The notes under the pieces: generated by a model
The model's database searches: none
What the model saw: the letters and a program-made list of their open reading frames with translations, nothing else
Told to the model about the DNA's origin: nothing
Shown: piece by piece, positions 1 to 5,958 of the stretch
Layout: every line of letters starts with the position of its first letter
Position numbering within the stretch: position 1 is the first letter of the stretch
Assembly (NCBI GenBank): GCA_945788455.1
Contig: CALZMC010000044.1
Location: 1-5,958 of the forward strand
Source: an uncultured Clostridia bacterium
Lineage (GTDB): Bacteria; Bacillota; Clostridia; Oscillospirales; Acutalibacteraceae
Direction of reading: 5' to 3'
DNA: 5,958 bases
Translations under genes and position numbers: made by a program

Positions 1-801
1 CTTTGAGGTAATAACGCTGATATCGTGAACGTGAGTATGACCTGTTAACATACAGGAAAGACCTGCGTCTGCAAAGATTTCTCTTGTGGTTTCGTAATTT
101 CTCTGCATATTTCCGCCACCGATGATGTTATAAAACGGCGATGGAGAAATCATAGGATGATGAGTCATTGCGATAACATACTGGTCGTTGTCGTGAGCAT
201 CCTTTAGCTGCTCCATAATCCATTTCATACAATCATCGCTAAAGCCTGAACCTCTTTCGCCATCAGGCTTATAGTTTGTATCATCGTTTAGTGCAAAAAG
301 ACGATAACCCGGTGCAAGCTGAACTACATAACACATAGACTCCTTATGAGTCGCGATAGCCTCGCTCGGACCAAAATCATAGTACATATCCCACAGGTCA
401 TGTCTGTCCTTAACTGCAGGCACTTCGATTCTATTATCTCCGTCATAGGCGTGCGCAACTCCATTGTCCTGAAAGTCGTGAGTTGCAGTAATTACATATA
501 CTCTCTTTCCGCGCTTTTTTAGGTCGTGAAGCATTTCGATAAATTCGGTATGAGACTCGATTTCGCCCTCGTGGGTTGTATCTCCCGAAATAACAACGAT
601 ATCGGTTGAATCATCCTCGCAAAGCATATCAAAGCCTCTTTTTATAACAAGGGGACTGTCCTTAATCACCATCTGTGATTTGGACTCCATTTTATCGTAT
701 GCCTTTCCCTCAGTACCTAATTTGCTCGAATAATAGTGAACATCAGTAATAAACTGAATTTTCAATGGCTCATTATTACTGCCAAAAATTCTGTTTTCCA
801 T
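1..801 (-). CDS. Calcineurin-like metallophosphoesterase (3' end outside window)
   Basis: This is a partial gene: 267 codons from an ATG at 799-801 run open to the window edge, so the C-terminus is missing. The translation shows the metallophosphoesterase motif series in order: D20-V-H22 after a short beta strand, GD74 in SGDTTHEG, HD (residues 108-109) in ITATHDF, H214-H215 in MTHHP, and GHTH at 254-257. These are the dinuclear metal ligands of a family that hydrolyses phosphomono- or phosphodiesters. The third motif is normally GNH(D/E) but here reads A-T-H-D, so the conserved Asn is a Thr. There is no signal peptide or membrane segment, so a cytoplasmic enzyme is likely. The start lies two bases after the stop codon of the upstream glycosidase, with an AAGGGG ribosome binding site inside that gene's last codons, so the two are probably co-transcribed and translationally coupled. 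The substrate cannot be told from the sequence. The family call is firm, the role is open. Confidence 0.9.
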   Translation of the reverse strand, partial: MENRIFGSNNEPLKIQFITDVHYYSSKLGTEGKAYDKMESKSQMVIKDSPLVIKRGFDMLCEDDSTDIVVISGDTTHEGEIESHTEFIEMLHDLKKRGKRVYVITATHDFQDNGVAHAYDGDNRIEVPAVKDRHDLWDMYYDFGPSEAIATHKESMCYVVQLAPGYRLFALNDDTNYKPDGERGSGFSDDCMKWIMEQLKDAHDNDQYVIAMTHHPMISPSPFYNIIGGGNMQRNYETTREIFADAGLSCMLTGHTHVHDISVITSK

Positions 802-803
802 AT

Positions 804-3491
804 TTATTCCCCTTTTATTTCAAGGATACCTGATTTTACATCGTTGTCAAATGTAAACTCCAGACTTCCTTTATTTCTTTCGATAAAGCTGATTTCCTTA
901 CCGTCAAGATAAGCCTTGTAGCTATGCTTATCGCTCAATGTAACAATCATACTGTATTTCTCATTATCGCCAAAATATTTGAAAGAAATCTCGGCGCTGT
1001 TATTTGTTGTCTTTTGGTAGTCAGTCCAAATATCAAAGCCTGTTGTTACTGTTTCGGGCTTAAAGTATGCGTTTGCCCAGATGCATATCGGTGCTGAAAG
1101 ACCGCCGAAATTATGGAACCAGCCACCGCGCTTTGTCTTTATACCAAAGCATTCGTATGTATTGTATGAAAAATCAGTTTCGTCCTTCCACATATCAAGC
1201 GCAGTTTTTGCAATATCGAACGCAAAATCCGTCTCGCCGTTATCGAGCATAGTTTTCCAAACGAACCACTGATGACTCATCCAAACATTTCCGTTCCAAT
1301 ATCCGTCATCAAAATAGTAGCCGGCAGACATATCAACAGCAGAAATACCTGCCTGTGACCACATTTCGTTAGGATTTTTAATATGCTTAATTAATCTTTC
1401 CTTGCGCTTTCCTCTGACTGCTCCTGCAACAAGTGGATAAATACCGTCCATGCCCTTATTAAAGTTCTCGCCGTCATCAGTTCTCATAATGCCTTTAACA
1501 TTACCGTTTTCGTCATATTCGGTATAACCGAAATAACCGCTTTCCTCATCCCAGGCAAGCTCATTTAATGCCCTTGTTGAATACTCAATATCGGCATCAT
1601 AAACCTTAATATCCTCGTCTCTGCCGAGTGAGGAGGCAACCATTTTCATAATCTTTCCTGCTCTGATAATTTGAGCTGTTGAAAGACAAGGACAGGTGTA
1701 CTTTTGAGAATATCTTTTCATCATTTCTACCTGTGCAGGATAATCGTCCATACCGCAGTGAGAGTACCAATAATCGTACGTTGTCAAAAGACCGTTATTA
1801 AATTTAGCAACAGTTGACGCGTGATTTCTGCCACGCAAAAATTCATAATAAAGCTTGATTTTGTCATACAAAAACTCAAGGCTTTCCTTATCGTCTGTTC
1901 GCTTTAAAAGCTCAAAATATTCAACAAACTGTGTCGGCACAAGCGAGCCGTGAAGCAAAAATGCAAAATCCTTATTTGTATCGTCACAAAGATACATATC
2001 GAGTGCGTACTGACAAAGCTCCTTTGAAAACTCAAGCAGTCCCATACCGATAAATCCGCTGTCCCAAGTATAAAAGCTGTCCCATCTCTTGCCGGGTGCG
2101 TGATGAACAACATTTTCGCCGTGACGATAAACAGGATATACAACATTAGTCAAAAGTGTTGATTTTAGAATTTCTGTTGAGAGGCTGTATTTTTTGCCCT
2201 CCTCGTTAAATTCCGTTACTGTATTTCCTGCCTTTGCATTATTATAAATCCTCTCGTACTCATCATTAGTTTTCGGCTCTCTCTCGTCATTAGAGAGAAC
2301 TGCATATTCAATATGAGATGTGTTAGGCTCAATAAAAATAGATTTTATAAGTGTGTTATGGAAGAAACCCAAATCGCTGTACTTGCGCTTAAATGAGCCC
2401 GAGAAGGTTTCTGCCAAGTCATCATACGTATGGTCGCCGTTAGAAAGTCTGTTAATAAGCGCATCCTCAAGCGAGCCTGAATTCAAAATTCTTTCTCTCG
2501 TGTTTTTGTTATGAGTTAAGATATAAAACGGCTTTTCAACACCATCGTATGTCAGCCTCGTTCTGTGTCCGTTTCCGACCGGCTTTGTGTCAATAGACGG
2601 AGTAAACGGATATTCAACATATTTTGTATAAAGCTTATCCTTATCATCACTCTCAATTACTGCCAAAAAGTCGAGCTCAATGCCTCCTGTACCAAGACTT
2701 TCAAGAGTAAAGTCCTTCATAAAAGGTAAATAAGCAAAGCCTAATTCGTCACGATGCTCGAATGAAATTTCGGTATCGTTCATCATAAATTTTGCATCAA
2801 TATCGGTAACGCTCTTGTATCTAACAGCAATAATAGGACTTGAATAATCGCTTACATTTACATCAAGCTTATATGATACCCTGTCGCCCTTTTCACAGCC
2901 GAATGGCTTTAGATTCAGAAAATGAACGTGATAGTTTTCACATCTGTCGCCAAGACCCTTGCCTAAATAGAAATCCTTGTCGGCGAACATACCCTTAAAC
3001 ATACCGTCAGGATTTTCCTCATCCCATGGACGAGCCACAGCATAGCCGTAGCTTTCGTAGTCGTTCGCTGTCTTAATATAGCACTTTTCGGGCGCAACTA
3101 TTTCGCAGTATGTCGGATGCGGAAATTCGAGTGCACCGAAAATATTTAAGATACAGTTTTGAGACAGAGGTGTATTATTAAACAACTCACATCTCATCAG
3201 GTAAGCATCGTCATCCATTTTTGAAAATGAAATGTCGGCATACACCTGATCCTTCCACATCAGCTCATATCTGTACGAATAATAGCTAAAATCACTCTTA
3301 CAATTCCACAAATGATAATTTGACGGAACTGTTACATTAGGAACGGGAGTAGAGCTGTTCCACAGAGTAGGATGGATTGAAAAATCAAATCTCGCTCCAA
3401 CCTCCTGCATCTCTTCAATTATTTTAGAAATGCCCATATATTTCTTTGAATACGGGCCCCATAACGGCATTTTAATTGTTTCTTTTTTCAT
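804..3491 (-). CDS. GH63/MGH1-like (alpha/alpha)6-barrel glycoside hydrolase
   Basis: This is a complete 895-residue protein. Residues about 1-300 look beta-rich and rich in aromatics, residues about 440-810 look like an (alpha/alpha)6 barrel, and about 815-895 look like a small C-terminal beta domain. The barrel carries the landmarks of the GH63, mannosylglycerate hydrolase and trehalase-like clan: YTWDSGF with D477 as likely general acid, SHCGMDD around 577-583, YWNGNVW at 731-737, and YNTYECF with E780 as likely general base, followed by GWFHNFGGLSAP. In E. coli YgjK, a GH63 relative, the corresponding pair is also an Asp and a Glu. No signal peptide or membrane segment is seen, so it probably acts in the cytoplasm on imported or internal oligosaccharides. 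The start is an ATG preceded by GAGGAAAA. The gene heads a leftward operon with the metallophosphoesterase and diverges from the polysaccharide kinase operon. Substrate and linkage are unknown; a trehalase-like or mannosylglycerate hydrolase-like activity is possible. The fold assignment is fairly sure, the exact GH family less so. Confidence 0.85.
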   Translation of the reverse strand: MKKETIKMPLWGPYSKKYMGISKIIEEMQEVGARFDFSIHPTLWNSSTPVPNVTVPSNYHLWNCKSDFSYYSYRYELMWKDQVYADISFSKMDDDAYLMRCELFNNTPLSQNCILNIFGALEFPHPTYCEIVAPEKCYIKTANDYESYGYAVARPWDEENPDGMFKGMFADKDFYLGKGLGDRCENYHVHFLNLKPFGCEKGDRVSYKLDVNVSDYSSPIIAVRYKSVTDIDAKFMMNDTEISFEHRDELGFAYLPFMKDFTLESLGTGGIELDFLAVIESDDKDKLYTKYVEYPFTPSIDTKPVGNGHRTRLTYDGVEKPFYILTHNKNTRERILNSGSLEDALINRLSNGDHTYDDLAETFSGSFKRKYSDLGFFHNTLIKSIFIEPNTSHIEYAVLSNDEREPKTNDEYERIYNNAKAGNTVTEFNEEGKKYSLSTEILKSTLLTNVVYPVYRHGENVVHHAPGKRWDSFYTWDSGFIGMGLLEFSKELCQYALDMYLCDDTNKDFAFLLHGSLVPTQFVEYFELLKRTDDKESLEFLYDKIKLYYEFLRGRNHASTVAKFNNGLLTTYDYWYSHCGMDDYPAQVEMMKRYSQKYTCPCLSTAQIIRAGKIMKMVASSLGRDEDIKVYDADIEYSTRALNELAWDEESGYFGYTEYDENGNVKGIMRTDDGENFNKGMDGIYPLVAGAVRGKRKERLIKHIKNPNEMWSQAGISAVDMSAGYYFDDGYWNGNVWMSHQWFVWKTMLDNGETDFAFDIAKTALDMWKDETDFSYNTYECFGIKTKRGGWFHNFGGLSAPICIWANAYFKPETVTTGFDIWTDYQKTTNNSAEISFKYFGDNEKYSMIVTLSDKHSYKAYLDGKEISFIERNKGSLEFTFDNDVKSGILEIKGE
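809..814 (-). promoter_or_regulatory. Ribosome binding site of the metallophosphoesterase
   Basis: On the minus strand, AAGGGG lies seven bases before the ATG at 801. It overlaps the last codons of the glycosidase, which ends in TAA at 806-804, leaving only two bases between stop and start. The arrangement supports translational coupling and fixes the start of the downstream gene. Confidence 0.6.
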
Positions 3492-3499
3492 AAGCTTTT

Positions 3500-3503
3500 C
3501 CTC
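3500..3503 (-). promoter_or_regulatory. Ribosome binding site of the glycosidase
   Basis: The minus strand reads GAGG followed by AAAAGCTT and then the ATG at 3491, an eight-base spacing. This supports the chosen start codon. No other start nearby has a comparable site. Confidence 0.65.
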
Positions 3504-3520
3504 GTTTTTTATTCATACTC

Positions 3521-3549
3521 ATTATCCAATATATTCCGACTTTTGTCAA
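3521..3549 (-). promoter_or_regulatory. Sigma-A-type promoter of the glycosidase operon
   Basis: On the minus strand a perfect TTGACA (3549-3544) is followed by a 17-base spacer and GATAAT (3526-3521), which matches five of six bases of the TATAAT consensus. Transcription would start near 3514, giving a leader of roughly 20-25 bases before the glycosidase ATG. The -35 box is part of an inverted repeat shared with the opposing promoter. The assignment rests on consensus match and spacing only. Confidence 0.75.
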
Positions 3550-3583
3550 TATATTAAATATTTAGTTTCGTGTTATTGACAAA
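3542..3583. repeat. 10-base inverted repeat embracing both divergent -35 boxes
   Basis: The left arm TTTGTCAATA (3542-3551) and the right arm TATTGACAAA (3574-3583) are perfect reverse complements, separated by 22 bases of AT-rich DNA. The arm centres are 32 bases apart, about three helical turns, so a dimeric or paired regulator could contact both on one DNA face. Each arm contains the -35 hexamer of one divergent promoter, which explains six of the ten matched bases. The remaining four flanking matches are suggestive but could be chance in AT-rich sequence. Confidence 0.5.
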
Positions 3584-3604
3584 TTAATCTTAATAAAGTA
3601 ATAT
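3576..3604 (+). promoter_or_regulatory. Sigma-A-type promoter of the polysaccharide regulation operon
   Basis: A perfect TTGACA (3576-3581), a 17-base spacer and TAATAT (3599-3604, four of six bases of the -10 consensus) point rightward. Transcription would start near 3611, giving a leader of about 30 bases before the first gene. The -10 lies inside a 14-base palindrome, a natural place for an operator. The -35 is 26 bases from the -35 of the opposing glycosidase promoter, so the two could interfere or be co-regulated. Confidence 0.75.
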
Positions 3605-3610
3605 ATTACT
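3597..3610. promoter_or_regulatory. 14-base perfect palindrome over the -10 box, possible operator
   Basis: AGTAATATATTACT equals its own reverse complement and covers the -10 box and probable melting region of the rightward promoter. A repressor bound here would block transcription of the modulator-kinase-phosphatase operon. The surrounding DNA is very AT-rich, where palindromes arise readily, so an operator role is only a suggestion. Confidence 0.35.
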
Positions 3611-3630
3611 ATATTATTTAAAAATAAGTT

Positions 3631-3635
3631 AGGAG
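3631..3635 (+). promoter_or_regulatory. Ribosome binding site of the CpsC-like modulator
   Basis: AGGAG precedes two adjacent in-frame ATG codons at 3639 and 3642. The spacing is three bases to the first and six to the second. Six is within the usual range, so the second ATG is the more likely start; the difference is one methionine. Confidence 0.7.
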
Positions 3636-3641
3636 AACATG

Positions 3642-4391
3642 ATGAATTTAGACGCTAATATTCAAAAAATTCTTTCAATTTTACTAAAGAAATGGAAACT
3701 TATTGTTGTATTTGCACTAATCGGCACGATTTTTGCATATATATACACTGCTAATTTTGCAACACTAACCTACTCATCAAACGTAGTATTTTTGAGCTAT
3801 GTTCAAGACTCTAACCAAGAGCTTACCGACTCAACATCTATTCAGCAGCAGGCAAGTAACACAAGCAAAATTAACTATGCCATCAAAATGCTAAATACAT
3901 ATATTCAGCTAATTCAAACAAACGAATTTTATCAAAATGTTGTTGACGAAATCAATGATGATTACGGCACCGAATACACTATCAAAACCTTAAAGGATGC
4001 GATAACCGTAACACCTGTTGAGGATACTGCTATGTTTAAGGTTACCGTTACAACAACCGACCCCGAGATTTCATACAGAATAGCGCATCAGCTCGAAACG
4101 AGTGTTCCCGAAAAAATGGAAAGCTCAAATAACAGCCTTATCACTGCATCTGTTGAGGATAGTGCAATAAAGGCTTCTGATCACGAAAGCAAGGGATATG
4201 TAAAAAAATGTGCTATCGGCTTTGTTGCAGGTGCAATTTTAGCTGCTGCATTTATCATCCTAAAGGATTTACTCGATATTAGAATTAAAAATCCGGATGA
4301 ACTTTCAGAGGTTTATGAAATCCCGATTTTAGGCACAATACCCGAATTTGAAATCAAGACATCAGGAAAAGGAGGAAGAACAAATGGCTAA
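3642..4391 (+). CDS. Wzz/CpsC-family polysaccharide co-polymerase and tyrosine kinase modulator
   Basis: This 249-residue membrane protein (250 if the ATG at 3639 is used) has the Wzz topology. A short cytoplasmic N-terminus is followed by a transmembrane helix at about 19-37, an extracellular domain of roughly 150 residues, a second helix at about 190-207, and a cytoplasmic tail with DIRIKNPDELSEVYEIPILGTIPEF, the conserved closing segment of CpsC/CapA/YwqC-type proteins. In Gram-positive bacteria this tail binds and activates the separate BY-kinase, and the protein helps set polysaccharide chain length and export. The next gene encodes that kinase and overlaps this one by eight bases. The segment just before the second helix, often proline-rich in Wzz proteins, has no proline here. 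No fused kinase domain is present, as expected for the two-protein Gram-positive arrangement. The family is clear; the particular polysaccharide is unknown. Confidence 0.9.
   Translation: MNLDANIQKILSILLKKWKLIVVFALIGTIFAYIYTANFATLTYSSNVVFLSYVQDSNQELTDSTSIQQQASNTSKINYAIKMLNTYIQLIQTNEFYQNVVDEINDDYGTEYTIKTLKDAITVTPVEDTAMFKVTVTTTDPEISYRIAHQLETSVPEKMESSNNSLITASVEDSAIKASDHESKGYVKKCAIGFVAGAILAAAFIILKDLLDIRIKNPDELSEVYEIPILGTIPEFEIKTSGKGGRTNG
4370..4375 (+). promoter_or_regulatory. Ribosome binding site fixing the kinase start
   Basis: A full AGGAGG lies eight bases before the ATG at 4384, inside the last codons of the preceding gene. This selects the ATG over an upstream in-frame TTG at 4348, which has no comparable site and would add twelve charged residues not typical of the family. 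Confidence 0.85.
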
Positions 4392-5265
4392 AAAGAAAAA
4401 GAACGAAAAAAACAAGTTGACAACCTCTACATCTCGTTTGATTTTGGCTAATGCTCCTATCCAGCCTGCCCTAAAGTTTAGAATTGAGGAAGCATATAAG
4501 GCTATCAGAACAAATATTATGTTCTCTATTATGAAGCAGGGCTGCAAGATTGTCGTTGTAACATCATCTAATCCAAGCGAGGGTAAAACAACATCTACCG
4601 TAAATCTCGCTGTATCAATCGCACAGGCTGACCAGCGTGTTCTTCTTATTGACGGAGACCTTAGAAAGCCAAAGGTTCATCAATACTTTGAGGTTCCTAA
4701 TGCTCCCGGTCTTACAAATTACCTGAGCGACAGCATTTCAGGAAAGAGAACTGATTTATTCAGCGTTATTCATCCGACTGCTTATGAAAATCTATCTGTT
4801 TTATGCTCCGGCTCTATTCCTCCTAACCCTGCTGAGCTGTTAGGTTCAGAGCTTATGAGTAATTTTCTTAAATCAGTAGGTAAGGATTTTGACTATATCA
4901 TTATTGATACTCCTCCGATTAACGTTGTATCGGATGCTCTTCCTCTAATCAGAGAGTCAGACGGTACTGTTATGGTTGTAAGACAAAACCATACAACTCA
5001 TCCCGATATTCAAAGAGCACTCAGCTCACTTGAATTTATTGATGCAAAAATCATAGGATTTATCGTAAACTTTGTTGATTCAAATTCATCAGGCTCTTAC
5101 GGAAAGTATGGATATAAATACAAGAGAGGCTACGGCTACGGCTACGGTTATGGCGGTTACGGTTACGGTTACGGCTATGGCTACGGTAGCAATAAGAACT
5201 CAAACCTAAACATCAACAGTGGCTACGGCTTTAACAACAAGCCTCAAAATCTAAGGAATGACTGA
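4384..5265 (+). CDS. CpsD/CapB/YwqD-type BY-kinase (capsule autophosphorylating tyrosine kinase)
   Basis: This is a 293-residue cytoplasmic P-loop tyrosine kinase of the BY-kinase (MinD/Mrp-like) class. Motifs in order are EEAYKAIRTNI (35-45, the family's oligomerisation/activation helix), Walker A in TSSNPSEGKTT (60-70, K68), Walker A' in VLLIDGDLRKP (86-96, D90 and D92) and Walker B in YIIIDTPP (171-178, D175). The C-terminal tyrosine cluster begins at Y239. There are 14 tyrosines from 239 to 281, mostly in a Gly-Tyr repeat (249-268), then an Asn-rich tail of about 25 residues. Many relatives end at the cluster, so the tail is unusual. The kinase would autophosphorylate in trans when bound to the CpsC-like modulator encoded immediately upstream, and be dephosphorylated by the phosphatase encoded two bases downstream. 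It probably regulates polysaccharide polymerisation and may phosphorylate other enzymes. The N-terminus is lysine-rich. The start is set by an AGGAGG, and the gene overlaps the preceding stop codon by eight bases. Confidence 0.95.
   Translation: MAKKKKNEKNKLTTSTSRLILANAPIQPALKFRIEEAYKAIRTNIMFSIMKQGCKIVVVTSSNPSEGKTTSTVNLAVSIAQADQRVLLIDGDLRKPKVHQYFEVPNAPGLTNYLSDSISGKRTDLFSVIHPTAYENLSVLCSGSIPPNPAELLGSELMSNFLKSVGKDFDYIIIDTPPINVVSDALPLIRESDGTVMVVRQNHTTHPDIQRALSSLEFIDAKIIGFIVNFVDSNSSGSYGKYGYKYKRGYGYGYGYGGYGYGYGYGYGSNKNSNLNINSGYGFNNKPQNLRND
5128..5187 (+). repeat. Tandem GGY-TAY hexamer repeat encoding (Gly-Tyr)n
   Basis: Twenty consecutive codons (kinase residues 249-268) encode alternating Gly and Tyr with one Gly-Gly interruption at 257-258. 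At DNA level this is an imperfect six-base tandem repeat of GGC/GGT plus TAC/TAT. Synonymous changes are scattered through the copies, so it is not a freshly expanded perfect repeat. Gain or loss of a unit would stay in frame and change the number of phosphorylatable tyrosines. Confidence 0.85.
5253..5257 (+). promoter_or_regulatory. Ribosome binding site of the CpsB-like phosphatase
   Basis: AAGGA lies ten bases before the ATG at 5268, within the last codons of the kinase. With only two bases between the kinase stop and this start, translation is probably coupled. Confidence 0.5.
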
Positions 5266-5267
5266 TA

Positions 5268-5958
5268 ATGATTATTCCAAATTTAGTTGAAACTCATTGT
5301 CATATCCTTCCCGGTATTGACGATGGTGCAAGACATCTTGAAACGAGTATAGAGATGATTAATAGACTTCAGCTCCAAGGGGCAAATGTTGTTATTTTGA
5401 CCCCTCACTATTATTCTGACTCAATCTCGTATCAGGATTTTGTTGCAAGACGCGATATGGCATTGAGCAGACTCAAGAATGCTCTTGGCGATAATTCGCC
5501 GATACTGATTCCTGCCGCAGAGGTTTATATTTCAGATTGCATTTTTGATAATGATAATCTTGATAAGCTATGCATTGGAAACTCAAGATATGCACTAATC
5601 GAGCATCCGTTTTCTTCTGAATTTTCTCAAAGTGATTTTGACCGTCTGCTAAACCTGAGCTACAAATATAAGATTAAGCCTATTCTCGCTCACATCGAAC
5701 GCTATCCTGCATTAATGAAGGATAAATATTTGCTTGATGCATATATTGGTGCCGGCTGTTTAACACAAGTCAATATCAGCTCGTTTTCAAGCTCTCACAG
5801 ACTTGTCAGAAAAAAGCTTATTAAGTATTTAGAAAGCGGCAGAATTCATCTCATCGGCTCCGACTGTCACAATCTTGACAGCCGTGCTCCTGAATATGAG
5901 GACGGCATAAAAATGATACTAAAAAAATCCGGTCAAGACGCACTTGATATTCTTATTG
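5268..5958 (+). CDS. CpsB/CapC/YwqE-type PHP-family protein tyrosine phosphatase (3' end outside window)
   Basis: This is a partial gene: 230 codons are visible from the ATG at 5268, and it runs off the right edge. Relatives are about 240-255 residues, so perhaps 10-25 are missing. The translation has the PHP-fold metal-binding motifs of manganese-dependent tyrosine phosphatases: THCHILPGIDDGA (9-21, H10 and H12), TPHYY (45-49), AAEVYI with E85, LIEHPF (110-115, E112), AHIERY with H142, and GSDCHN with D199 and H201, followed by R206. The spacing closely follows pneumococcal CpsB. It would dephosphorylate the tyrosine cluster of the kinase encoded just upstream and so close the phosphorylation cycle controlling capsule or exopolysaccharide output. 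The modulator-kinase-phosphatase order matches Bacillus ywqCDE rather than pneumococcal cpsBCD. No signal peptide is seen, so it acts in the cytoplasm. Confidence 0.93.
   Translation, partial: MIIPNLVETHCHILPGIDDGARHLETSIEMINRLQLQGANVVILTPHYYSDSISYQDFVARRDMALSRLKNALGDNSPILIPAAEVYISDCIFDNDNLDKLCIGNSRYALIEHPFSSEFSQSDFDRLLNLSYKYKIKPILAHIERYPALMKDKYLLDAYIGAGCLTQVNISSFSSSHRLVRKKLIKYLESGRIHLIGSDCHNLDSRAPEYEDGIKMILKKSGQDALDILI

Noticed and set aside
1067..1272. Two short plus-strand open frames of about 60 codons
   Set aside because: They lie opposite the well-supported glycosidase gene, have no ribosome binding site or recognisable domain, and look like shadow frames.
1904..2146. 80-codon minus-strand open frame
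   Set aside because: It is another frame on the same strand within the glycosidase barrel domain, with no independent signals.
2320..2514. 64-codon plus-strand open frame
   Set aside because: It is antisense to the glycosidase, with no ribosome binding site or family resemblance.
3492..3641. Possible riboswitch or small RNA in the intergenic region
   Set aside because: Both predicted leaders are only about 20-30 bases long, and the rest is promoter DNA; there is no room for a structured leader and no terminator hairpin with a T-run.
4348..4383. Upstream in-frame TTG start for the kinase, adding twelve residues
   Set aside because: The ATG at 4384 has a perfect AGGAGG eight bases upstream, while the TTG has no ribosome binding site and lies inside the modulator's conserved C-terminal coding region.
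4362..4547. 61-codon minus-strand open frame with a hydrophobic Phe-rich stretch
   Set aside because: It is antisense to the lysine-rich start of the kinase, and the Phe run is simply the complement of AAA/AAG codons.
5128..5187. Possible CRISPR-like or intergenic tandem repeat
   Set aside because: The six-base repeat is wholly inside the kinase reading frame and encodes Gly-Tyr, with no spacers, so it is a coding repeat.

Overview
The window looks like chromosomal DNA from a low-to-moderate-GC Gram-positive gut-type bacterium (Firmicutes/Bacillota; I would guess the Clostridia, Ruminococcus/Oscillospiraceae side). The reasons are the A/T-rich intergenic DNA, strong AGGAG-type ribosome binding sites, sigma-A-like promoters, and a bacterial tyrosine kinase split into a separate membrane modulator and a cytoplasmic kinase, which is the Gram-positive arrangement. 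The taxon is inferred, not shown.

The layout is two divergent operons meeting at a 150-base intergenic region (3492-3641). Leftward (minus strand) are an 895-residue cytoplasmic glycosidase with a GH63/MGH1-like (alpha/alpha)6 catalytic domain (804-3491) and, two bases after its stop codon, a calcineurin-like metallophosphoesterase whose 3' end lies outside the window (801 down to 1). Rightward (plus strand) is the phosphoregulatory triad of an exopolysaccharide or capsule locus: a Wzz/CpsC-type polysaccharide co-polymerase and kinase modulator (3642-4391), a CpsD-type BY-kinase (4384-5265) and a CpsB/YwqE-type PHP-family tyrosine phosphatase (5268 to the window end, truncated). The order modulator-kinase-phosphatase matches Bacillus ywqCDE. 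The three genes overlap or nearly touch, so they are almost certainly one operon.

In the expected model, the modulator's cytoplasmic tail activates the kinase, the kinase autophosphorylates its C-terminal tyrosine cluster, and the phosphatase resets it. That cycle controls the chain length and export of a surface polysaccharide whose glycosyltransferases would lie beyond the right edge. The kinase's tyrosine cluster is an unusually regular Gly-Tyr repeat followed by an extra Asn-rich tail.

The intergenic region holds two good sigma-A-like promoters facing away from each other. Each has a perfect TTGACA -35 box with a 17-base spacer, and the two -35 boxes are the cores of a 10-base inverted repeat. 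A 14-base perfect palindrome sits on the -10 of the rightward promoter. This makes a shared regulatory switch between the glycosidase operon and the polysaccharide operon plausible, though unproven. I saw no rRNA, tRNA, CRISPR array, insertion sequence or convincing terminator. All the genes belong to recognisable families, so I cannot claim a wholly new system; the most unusual points are the divergent pairing and its symmetric promoter region.
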